Assembly: GCA_022821235.1 (NCBI GenBank)
Contig: JAJEEA010000327.1
Coordinates: 1 to 41,240, forward strand
Origin: Vicinamibacteria bacterium
GTDB lineage: Bacteria; Acidobacteriota; Vicinamibacteria; Vicinamibacterales; UBA8438
DNA: 41,240 bases
Direction of reading: 5' to 3'
Shown: piece by piece, positions 34,801-41,240 of the stretch
Numbering within the stretch: position 1 is the first letter of the stretch
Layout of the letters: the number at the start of each line of letters is the position of its first letter
Notes under the pieces: generated by a model
What the model was told of the DNA's origin: nothing
Databases searched by the model: none
Seen by the model: only the letters and a program-made list of their open reading frames with translations
Program-made: the position numbers and the translations under genes

Positions 34801-35010
34801 GCGCCGACCCTCCCGCGCCTTGCGGGCGGCGCCTCCGCGCACCCTGGCGCCCCCCGGCGCGGCGCAGCGCGGGGTTCCCCCACGGGCTGCTCGTGCACCG
34901 GAACCACCGCGACCCGCACAGGACACCTGGCCTGCCAATCGCCGCCTTGGCGCCCAACCACCCGCCAGGGGTTCCGGTTCGAGGGCGCCGACTCCCGGCC
35001 GGACGGCATG
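34801..35010 (+). repeat. REP-B followed by REP-A
   Basis: 34801-34892 contains GGCGCGGCGCAGCGCGGGGTT and CCCCACGGGCTG (REP-B core). 34926-35010 contains CTGCCAATCGCCGCC, TTGGCGCCCAACCACCCGCC and a degenerate GGGGTTCCGG...GACTCC module (REP-A). The 347-nt gap 34790-35136 is made up of repeats; no gene is supported. Confidence 0.65.
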
Positions 35011-35023
35011 GGGCCTCGCCCTG

Positions 35024-35131
35024 GCGGCGGGCGACGGGCCGCCGGCGCCGGCCACGCCACGATGTCCGCCAGCCAGGCGTGCATGTCGAGGCAGTGCGGC
35101 GGGCGACGGGCCGCCGGCGCCGGCCACGCCA
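35024..35131. repeat. 36-bp exact direct repeat, 72-bp period
   Basis: 35024-35059 and 35096-35131 are identical; each contains the palindrome GCCGGCGCCGGC. The second copy ends five nt before the 3' end of the Na/Pi cotransporter gene. It is a possible 3'-end hairpin pair, distinct from REP-A and REP-B. Confidence 0.85.
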
Positions 35132-35136
35132 GGGTG

Positions 35137-36297
35137 TCAGAACAGACGCAGCGTCGCCACGGTGAGCAGGGCGGGGACCGCGAAGAACACCGCGAGGACC
35201 CAGGCGAGGGCGAGCCCCTTGCGCTCCGCCCCCAGCTCCGCGATCCAGCCGGCGCCCCGGAGCGGCAGCCGCCGGAGCCACGGCACGCCGTAGACGACGG
35301 CCACCGCGAACGCGTTGAACAGGAAGTGGGCCAGGGCGATCTGCAGCGCCGGCTCGCGGCTGGCTCCGGTGACCGCGGTCGCCGCCATCAGCGCCGTGAT
35401 CGTCGTGCCGATGTTGGCCCCGAGGGTGAAGGGATACACCTCGCGGAGGGAGAATACGCCGCCGGCGGCCAGCGGCACCATCAGGCTGGTGGTGGTCGAG
35501 GAGGACTGCACGAGGACCGTCACCACCGTTCCCGAGAGAATGCCGGCGCCCGCCCCCCGGCCGATGGCGCCATGCAGCAGCCGCCGGGCGTTGCCCACCA
35601 TGACCGTCTTCAGGGCTCGGCCCAGGTAGGTGATCGACACCAGGATGAGCACCACGCCGAGCCCGATCAGCAGGACGCCGCCCCCGGTCTCCGGCAGCGG
35701 ATCGGCCAGCGCCCCCGCCAGCGACCGGCCCGGCCTGACCGCGCGGCCCAGCACGTCCCAACCCCCGGTGGAGTAGGACCCCACGGACACGAAGGCGGTC
35801 AGCAGGGCCGAGCTGGCCCGTTCGATGAGCCCGAACGCGACCTCGATCGGCAGGAAGATGACGATGCCGATCAGGTTGAACCAGTCGTGCACGGTGGCCG
35901 CCGCGAACGCCCGCCTGAACTCGTCGGCGCGCCCGATGTGGCCGAGGCTGACCAGGGTGTTGGTGACGGTCGTGCCCATGTTGGCGCCCATCACCATCGG
36001 GATCGCGACCCCCACCGGCAGACCGCCGGCGACGAGGCCGACGATGATCGACGTCACCGTGCTCGACGACTGCACGAGGGCGGTGGTCAGGGTGCCGAGG
36101 AGCACGCCCACGAATGGGTTCGTCGCGAAGGCGAAGAGCCGCTCGGCGCCGGCCTGCCCCCCGACCGCGAGACGGAAGCCGTCGCCGACGACCCCCACCG
36201 CGACGAGGAGCAGATAGACCATGACGGCGACGACGCCCCACGCCGCGGCCGGGCGCGGGGCGGGCCCGTCGGCGTCCGTGCTCTGGTTCTCAGCCAT
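35137..36297 (-). CDS. Na+/phosphate cotransporter (NptA/PF02690-like)
   Basis: 386 aa from ATG 36297 with AAGGTGG upstream. It has the inverted-repeat fold with two QSSS motifs: TTALVQSSSTVTSIIVGLVA and VVTVLVQSSSTTTSLMVPLA. Each is followed by a GANIGTT-type sequence (MGANMGTTVTNTLVSLG and LGANIGTTITALMAATAV). About eight hydrophobic helices. No PhoU-like C-terminal domain is present, unlike YjbB. It moves phosphate with sodium, giving low-affinity uptake or export beside the high-affinity Pst system. Confidence 0.92.
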   Translation of the reverse strand: MAENQSTDADGPAPRPAAAWGVVAVMVYLLLVAVGVVGDGFRLAVGGQAGAERLFAFATNPFVGVLLGTLTTALVQSSSTVTSIIVGLVAGGLPVGVAIPMVMGANMGTTVTNTLVSLGHIGRADEFRRAFAAATVHDWFNLIGIVIFLPIEVAFGLIERASSALLTAFVSVGSYSTGGWDVLGRAVRPGRSLAGALADPLPETGGGVLLIGLGVVLILVSITYLGRALKTVMVGNARRLLHGAIGRGAGAGILSGTVVTVLVQSSSTTTSLMVPLAAGGVFSLREVYPFTLGANIGTTITALMAATAVTGASREPALQIALAHFLFNAFAVAVVYGVPWLRRLPLRGAGWIAELGAERKGLALAWVLAVFFAVPALLTVATLRLF

Positions 36298-36573
36298 GCA
36301 CCACCTTTCACGACAGCGCGACCCTGCGGCCGTGTCCACACTCTCGCCGGTGCGGAACCTCAGCGACGCGCTCGCCGGCAGCCGCGGGCGGCCCCCGGCG
36401 GCATCCGGTACCGCGCGGGTTCCAGCGCGGCTGCCGCAGACTGACCGCGCCGGCGACATGGTACCCGTCTTTGCCGCCGGCACGCCCCGCGCAAGGGCGC
36501 CCGTCATCCGGAAGCGGCGCCCTTTTACCTGTCCGTTACGCGTTCGACACATCGGGGAAATACGCTCCGGGCC

Positions 36574-37258
36574 GTGAGTGGCCCCCACCGCGGCGAAGCT
36601 TCGACGACGTTCAGCCTCGGACGACGCGTCGCCGCCGAAGCGATCGGCACCTTCGCGCTGGTCTTCGCCGGCACCGGCGCCATCGTCGTGGACGGGCTCA
36701 CCGGCGGCGACGTCACCCACCTCGGCGTCGCCCTCGCGTTCGGCCTTGTCGTCATGACGATGATCCACGCGATCGGCGACGTCTCGGGGGCCCACCTCAA
36801 CCCCGCGGTCACCGTCGGCTTCTGGGCCTCGCGGCGCTTCCCGCTCCGCGACGTTCCCGGCTACGTCGCCGGCCAGTGCGCGGGGGCGGCCGCGGGCAGC
36901 CTGACCGTCGCGGGCCTGTTCACGCGCGCCGCCGGCGTCGGGGCCACGGCTCCCGCCGGGGGCCCCTGGCCCTCCTTCGCGCTCGAGGTGGTGCTGACGG
37001 CGCTGCTGATGTTCGTGATTTCTCGGCGTCTCGACCGGGGCGCGCGAGAAGGGCATCACCGCGGGCATCGCGGTCGGGGCCACCGTGGCCCTCGGCGCCC
37101 TCGTCGGCGGCCCGGTGTCCGGGGCCTCGATGAACCCCGCGCGGTCGCTGGGGCCCGCCCTGGTCGCCGCGGACCTGCATCATCTCTGGATCTACGTGAC
37201 CGCACCCGTCCTCGGGGCCGTCGTCGCGGCAGGGGCCGCGAAGTGGCTCCGGGGGTGA
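36574..37258 (+). pseudogene. Aquaporin (MIP family) with one frameshift
   Basis: GTG 36574 opens VAAEAIGTFALVFAGTGAIV; the first NPA box is in SGAHLNPAVTVGFW. The frame breaks at ATTTCTC (about 37018-37024). Deleting one T restores MFVILGVSTGAREKGITAGI and the second NPA box GASMNPARSLGPAL, ending AAKWLRG at TGA 37256-37258 (about 227 aa). Both NPA boxes and the Arg after the second are kept, so the protein would work if the extra T is an error. TTTAC/GTTAC 11 bp apart at 36524-36539 is a weak Pho-like match. Confidence 0.85.
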
Positions 37259-37267
37259 CCGCCCCCA

Positions 37268-37297
37268 TTGGACGCACCTGCGCCGACCGGGGATAAT
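37268..37297 (+). promoter_or_regulatory. Promoter for the dynamin-like GTPase
   Basis: GATAAT at 37292-37297 follows TTGGAC (37268-37273) with an 18-bp spacer. The SD GAGGA lies about 8 nt before ATG 37328, giving a short leader. Confidence 0.45.
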
Positions 37298-37327
37298 GGC
37301 TGGTAGTCGCCCGGCGAGGACACCGGC

Positions 37328-38794
37328 ATGTCGCAATCACAACAACTGAAGAAGCGCCTGCGGAACCTGGAGAAGCACCTCTCGCAGGAGAACCCGATCC
37401 TGCTGCGGACCGTCTCGAGCTTCCGCAAGCTCGACCGGGTGTGCTACCGCCTCGGCATCCTCGAGGCGGAGGACTCGCTCGCCACCCGGATTTCGTGGTG
37501 GCCGATGATCTCGGTGCTGGGCACCTACTCGTCCGGCAAGTCGACCTTCATCAACCACTACGTCGGGCAGGACCTGCAGCTCACCGGGAACCAGGCCGTC
37601 GACGACCGCTTCACGGTGATCTGCTACACGCACGGCGACGACGCCCGGGTGCTGCCGGGCCTCTCCCTCGACGCCGACCCCCGGTTCCCGTTCTACCGGC
37701 TGAGCCGCTCGATCGAGGAGCTGGCGACCGGCGAGGGCCGGCGCATCGACGCCTACCTGCAATTGAAGACCAGCGCCAAGGCGAAGGTCCGGGGCAAGAT
37801 CATCATCGACTCGCCCGGCTTCGACGCCGACGATCAGCGTACGTCGATCCTGCGCATCACCGACCACATCATCGACCTCTCCGACCTCGTGCTGGTGTTC
37901 TTCGACGCCCGCCATCCCGAGGCGGGCACCATGCGGGACACCCTGGACCACCTCGTGGCCCAGACCATCGCCCGGCCCGACTCCAGCAAGTTCCTGTACG
38001 TGCTGAACCAGATCGACACCACCGCGCGCGAGGACAACCCCGAGGACGTCATCGCCTCGTGGCAGCGCGCCCTCGCCCAGAAGGGGCTGACCGCGGGCCG
38101 CTTCTTCCGCATCTACAACCCCGACGCCGCCGTCGCCATCGAGGACGACACGCTGCGCCAGCGGTTCGAGGCGAAGCGCGACGTCGACATGAAGGAGATC
38201 CACGACCGCATGGAGCAGGTGGGCGTCGACCGGGCCTACCGCGTCGTCGGCGCCCTCGAGCAGACCGCGCGGGACATCCAGGACCTGTTCGTGCCGAAGC
38301 TGCAGGCGCTGCTGCTCGAATGGCGGCAGCGGGTGCTGCGGCTCGACGCCGTCGTCTTCGGCCTCCTCGCCGCCGCCGTCGGCGGCTGGACGCTGTGGAC
38401 CGGCGAGTGGGACGGCCTGAGCTTCTCGCACCCGACGTGGGCGGCCGTGTTCGACCTCGACCCGCTGTGGCGGCTCGTGCTGCTCGCGGTGGCGCTCGCG
38501 GCCGGCGGCTACCTCCACGCGAGGCTCCGCGGGCGGGCGGCACGGGCGGTGCTCGCGAGGCTGGCCAAGCAGCCGCCGGACGCCCACGGCACCCGGTTCG
38601 CCGACCGCCTGCCCCGCGCCTTCCGCAACAGCGCCGGCGGCTGGCGCAGCATCTTCTGGCGCCGCCCCGTCGGCTGGGAGGGCCGCTCCCGCCGCCGCGT
38701 CGCCGACGTGCTGCTGGAGGCCAACGGCTACGTCCAGCTCCTCAACGACCGCTACACCGACCCGTCGGGCACCGGCGGGGGCGCGGCCGCGTAG
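37328..38794 (+). CDS. Dynamin-like GTPase, membrane-anchored
   Basis: 488 aa. After a 60-residue helical lead (LKKRLRNLEKHLSQENPILL) comes the P-loop GTYSSGKST (65-73), the switch Thr region, G3 IIIDSPGFDADDQRTS near 158-173 and G4 LNQIDTTARED near 226. This matches the Dynamin_N/EHD-like family. After a helical middle there are two hydrophobic hairpins, AVVFGLLAAAVGGWTLWTG (~340-358) and LWRLVLLAVALAAGGYLHA (~379-397), then a basic soluble tail. Bacterial dynamin-like proteins remodel or protect membranes. Only one GTPase is encoded here, whereas many work in pairs. Confidence 0.82.
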   Translation: MSQSQQLKKRLRNLEKHLSQENPILLRTVSSFRKLDRVCYRLGILEAEDSLATRISWWPMISVLGTYSSGKSTFINHYVGQDLQLTGNQAVDDRFTVICYTHGDDARVLPGLSLDADPRFPFYRLSRSIEELATGEGRRIDAYLQLKTSAKAKVRGKIIIDSPGFDADDQRTSILRITDHIIDLSDLVLVFFDARHPEAGTMRDTLDHLVAQTIARPDSSKFLYVLNQIDTTAREDNPEDVIASWQRALAQKGLTAGRFFRIYNPDAAVAIEDDTLRQRFEAKRDVDMKEIHDRMEQVGVDRAYRVVGALEQTARDIQDLFVPKLQALLLEWRQRVLRLDAVVFGLLAAAVGGWTLWTGEWDGLSFSHPTWAAVFDLDPLWRLVLLAVALAAGGYLHARLRGRAARAVLARLAKQPPDAHGTRFADRLPRAFRNSAGGWRSIFWRRPVGWEGRSRRRVADVLLEANGYVQLLNDRYTDPSGTGGGAAA

Positions 38795-39094
38795 CCGCCG
38801 GGCACACGAAGACGAAGCGCGCCCGGATCCGGCTCGAAGACGCCACCCGGGAGGCGGTTCGGCGTGGCGCCGGCGAGGAAGACGGCCCGACGGCGCCCAT
38901 CGAGGGCTTCACCGTGGTCGGCATGGGGACCGCTCCGAATCCGCCCCCGGACGCCCCCGTGCCGGCCCGATCGCGACCGCAGGTACGCCGAGGCGTTCGC
39001 CAGCCCGTGGGAGGCGTCCGGCAAATCGCAAGCGTCTCGATCCTGGTCTCGGCCTCACCCTCTCGCGCCGACCGGCGGCCGCGCGCAGCACACC
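38795..39094. other. Intergenic region without a supported gene
   Basis: Between the convergent GTPase and SMP-30-like genes I see no plausible protein, repeat of the REP families or clear terminator. Open frames here are low-complexity Arg/Pro/Gly shadows of GC-rich DNA. Confidence 0.5.
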
Positions 39095-40108
39095 TCATCG
39101 GGCCGGGAACCGTGCGATGCGGTCCGCGCCGGCGATGCCGCCGACCCAGATCTCGCTTCCGACCTCGAGGGCGACCGTTCCCAGGATGAAGTTCTCGTTC
39201 GACGGATAACGGACGATCTCGTCCGCCGTCAGGGCGTCGGGGTCGACCCGCGCCACCCGCGAGGTCACCCCGTCGCACCGGCCCTGGCCCAGGCACTCGA
39301 AGATGGACTCGGGCGCGTCCCCGAGATGGCCGGCCGCGAGCAGGGAACCGTCGGGCGCCCAGCGGACGTTGTCGACGTGGAAGCCGACCTCGACCGCGTC
39401 CTGCCGGACCGGGCTCTCGCCGCGCGACACCCGGATCAGCGATCGGGTGCCCCAGCCGCCGAGGTACAGCCAGCGCCCGTCCGGGGACGCGACGATGCCG
39501 TTCGGCCCGTTCGTCTCGGTGCCGGGCACCTCGGCCCAGCCCGCACCCGGCGACCACTCCCACACGCGGCCCAGCGGGAGTGCGAAGTGGGTCGCCGCGA
39601 ACCCGCCGCCGGGCAGCGCCGCCACCGAGTTGAACGTCACCCCCTCGGGCGCCTCGGCGCAGCCGGTCCACGTCAGGACCGGGCGCGGTCCCCGGGCGTC
39701 GAGCTCGAAGACCTCGATGGCCTCGCGCGCCCCGTGCCGCACCACGTAGAGGGTGTGCCGCCCGCCCGGCCCCGGCCGCAGGTTGAGGCCGTGCGGCCGG
39801 AAGCCGCCGGTGAGTGGACCGCCGCAGCCGGCGAACGCGGGGTCGGGCCGCGAGCCGAACGACGAGACCGGGAACAGCACCGTCGAGCGGTGGTCCCGGC
39901 TGTCCGTCGCGTAGAGGTAGCCGTCGTCCTCCATCCCCGCCACGATGACCCAAGGCGTCTCGGGCACCGCCACGAGGTCCTCCGGGCTCACCGGACCGCA
40001 CACGAATTCGACGTCGCCGTCGGGCCGGCACTGCGCCTCGCTCGTGCCGGCGCCCATCGCCAGAAACAGACCCGCCGCGACGATCACTGCAAACAGCCTT
40101 GCGCGCAT
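39095..40108 (-). CDS. Secreted SMP-30/gluconolactonase-like propeller protein
   Basis: 337 aa with a signal peptide (MRARLFAVIVAAGLFLAMGA, cut after SEA). A six-bladed propeller pattern is visible: GFRPHGLNLRPGPGGRHTLY, PEGVTFNSVAALPGGGFAAT, NGPNGIVASPDGRWLYLGGW and NVRWAPDGSLLAAGHLGDAP. The conserved E, N and D in the SMP-30/arylesterase metal-site positions appear in PEGVTFNS, NGIVASPDG and VDNVRWAPDG. It is a probable periplasmic lactonase/esterase or strictosidine-synthase-like protein; substrate unknown. GGAGTGGAG serves as SD. Confidence 0.78.
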   Translation of the reverse strand: MRARLFAVIVAAGLFLAMGAGTSEAQCRPDGDVEFVCGPVSPEDLVAVPETPWVIVAGMEDDGYLYATDSRDHRSTVLFPVSSFGSRPDPAFAGCGGPLTGGFRPHGLNLRPGPGGRHTLYVVRHGAREAIEVFELDARGPRPVLTWTGCAEAPEGVTFNSVAALPGGGFAATHFALPLGRVWEWSPGAGWAEVPGTETNGPNGIVASPDGRWLYLGGWGTRSLIRVSRGESPVRQDAVEVGFHVDNVRWAPDGSLLAAGHLGDAPESIFECLGQGRCDGVTSRVARVDPDALTADEIVRYPSNENFILGTVALEVGSEIWVGGIAGADRIARFPAR

Positions 40109-40208
40109 GTCTCCACTCCTGTCACGAATCCGTCCGGAACGGTCTACTCTATCCGCCCGGGATTCGACCGATTCTACCCGTCACCGGCCGAAGCCGGCTT
40201 TCAAGACG

Positions 40209-41240
40209 ATGCCTGTCGCCGACGAGTCGACCGGCGGCGCCCCCGAAGTGGCGCGCGGCTTCATCCTCCAGGCCACCTACCGCATCCAGGACGACACCCC
40301 CGTCGTCCACCTCTACGGCATGCTGGAGAGTGGGGGCACGTTCCTCGTGCGCGACGGCCGCGAGACGCCCCACTTCTACGTCCGCCGCGCGGACGCCGCC
40401 CGCGCCCGGGAGCTTGGCGCGGTGCGACAGCGCGGCACCGGGCGGCGCACCTTCGACGGCGGGGCCGTCGTGCGGGTGGAGGTCGCCGTCCCCCCGGACG
40501 CGCCGCCCCTTCGCGACCGACTCCAGGAGCACGGCATCCGGACCTTCGAGGCGGACGTCCGCTTCGCGGTGCGCTACCTGATCGACCGCGGCGTGCGCGG
40601 CGGCTGCGAGATCGCGGGCGCCTCCACCCCCGGCGAACGCATCACCCGCGTGTTCGACGACCCCGAGCTGCGCCCGGCCGACGTCGAGGTGACGCCTTCC
40701 GTGCTGTCCCTCGACATCGAGACCGACCCCGCCGGGCGGCGCCTCCTCGCCGTCGCACTCCATGGCGCGGGCGCCGACGAGGTGTACGTCGTCGACCCCG
40801 CCGGGCGCGCCCTGCCCGACCGCGCCATCGGCTGCGCCAGCGAGCGCGAGGCCCTCGACGCCGTCGCCGCCCGCGTCCGCGAGCTCGACCCCGACGTGCT
40901 GACCGGCTGGAACGTCGTCGACTTCGACATCAAGGTGCTCGAGCGGATCGCCGCGCGCACGGGGGCGGCGCTCGAGCTCGGCCGCGACGCGGGGCCGATG
41001 CGCCTGCGTCCGCCCCGCGGCTGGTTCGGCAGCGGCGAGGCGTCCATCCCCGGCCGCCTCGTCCTCGACGGCATGGACCTGGTGCGCGGCGCCTTCCTGC
41101 GCTTCGACGACTACACGCTGGACCGGGTCGCGAGCGAGGTGCTCGGCGAGGGCAAGGTGGCCCTCGGCGGCGCAGTCGGTTCCGCGGGCGCCAGCGGCCG
41201 CGACGCCGCGGGCAGCGGCCGTCAGCCCGCCAGCGGCCGC
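40209..41240 (+). CDS. polB: DNA polymerase II (family B), 3' end missing
   Basis: 344 codons from ATG 40209 (MPVADESTGGAPEVARGFIL) to the window end, open throughout. The N-terminal domain (FILQATYRIQDDTPVVHLYG and FYVRRADAARARELG) and the 3'-5' exonuclease motifs Exo I (LSLDIETDP) and Exo II (TGWNVVDFDIKVLERIA) identify PolB. The polymerase palm lies beyond the window. After LDRVASEVLGEGK an unusual Gly/Ala/Ser/Arg-rich stretch begins where homologs continue into Exo III. PolB acts in translesion and repair synthesis. Confidence 0.92.
   Translation, partial: MPVADESTGGAPEVARGFILQATYRIQDDTPVVHLYGMLESGGTFLVRDGRETPHFYVRRADAARARELGAVRQRGTGRRTFDGGAVVRVEVAVPPDAPPLRDRLQEHGIRTFEADVRFAVRYLIDRGVRGGCEIAGASTPGERITRVFDDPELRPADVEVTPSVLSLDIETDPAGRRLLAVALHGAGADEVYVVDPAGRALPDRAIGCASEREALDAVAARVRELDPDVLTGWNVVDFDIKVLERIAARTGAALELGRDAGPMRLRPPRGWFGSGEASIPGRLVLDGMDLVRGAFLRFDDYTLDRVASEVLGEGKVALGGAVGSAGASGRDAAGSGRQPASGR
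41170..41240 (+). repeat. Low-complexity GC repeat in polB
   Basis: GCCAGCGGCCGC occurs twice, with a related GGCAGCGGCCGT between, coding AGASGRDAAGSGRQPASGR. The repeat runs to the window edge, which may be why the sequence ends here. Confidence 0.7.

Noticed and set aside
22686..35010. Repeats taken as a CRISPR array
   Set aside because: Copies are dispersed, palindromic, in both orientations and not separated by uniform unique spacers; no cas genes are present.
33206..36241. Very long minus-strand frame across pyk and the Na/Pi gene
   Set aside because: It is a shadow arising from GC-rich codon structure; the real proteins lie in other frames with complete motifs.
1063..38794. Global reassignment of TAG to an amino acid
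   Set aside because: TAG terminates several well-bounded genes (1063, 3839, 10639, 30940, 38792), so the in-frame TAGs are local events.

Overview
The window is a very GC-rich piece of bacterial chromosome, almost certainly from an Acidobacteriota (Vicinamibacteria-like) genome. The evidence is a VWFA-related protein of the acidobacterial type, a large TonB-dependent receptor with a carboxypeptidase-regulatory-like N-terminal domain, BamB-like quinoprotein propellers, secreted proteins of unknown role, and GTG starts with 4-nt stop/start overlaps. Both edges cut genes: an ankyrin-repeat protein on the left and a family B DNA polymerase on the right. I saw no tRNA, rRNA, CRISPR array or transposase.

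Layout. 1-2.5 kb: ankyrin protein, GlcG/HbpS-like protein, and an XRE-nucleotidyltransferase pair behind a palindromic operator. 2.7-3.8 kb: a redoxin with an in-frame TGA exactly where the first Cys of a CPYC motif should be, followed by a hairpin with bacterial SECIS geometry; I read it as a selenoprotein fused to a DsbD-alpha-like domain. 4-5.5 kb: AAA ATPase and a broken small gene. 5.5-7.6 kb: secreted propeller protein and a small secreted protein. 8-10 kb: recQ. 10-16 kb: secreted protein, OmpA-like and VWFA proteins, a metallophosphoesterase-glycosyltransferase pair resembling PlcP-Agt, and a YdcF-like protein. 16-19.8 kb: amidase, GerMN protein, rph and rdgB as one overlapping operon. 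19.8-26.8 kb: complete pstSCAB-phoU-phoB-phoR operon on the minus strand. 26.9-33 kb: orphan OmpR-type regulator, TonB receptor, repeat-rich secreted protein (frameshifted) and a lipoprotein. 33-38.8 kb: pyruvate kinase (in-frame TAG), Na/Pi cotransporter, aquaporin (frameshifted), dynamin-like GTPase. 39-41 kb: SMP-30-like protein and polB.

Two themes tie the window together. The first is phosphate: the pst-pho operon, a Na/Pi cotransporter, a PlcP-Agt-like lipid-remodelling pair, and candidate Pho boxes (TTAACA-like hexamers with an 11-bp period) before pstS, the gene at 10213 and the regulator/TonB divergent region. The second is dispersed palindromic repeats: two families (called REP-A and REP-B here) fill many intergenic gaps, including gaps inside the pst operon. 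Two REP-A copies sit in frame inside rdgB, as Rickettsia palindromic elements do.

Several conserved genes carry in-frame TAG codons or single-base homopolymer frameshifts. These may be real decay or sequence error, and they are the main caveat to the selenocysteine reading.
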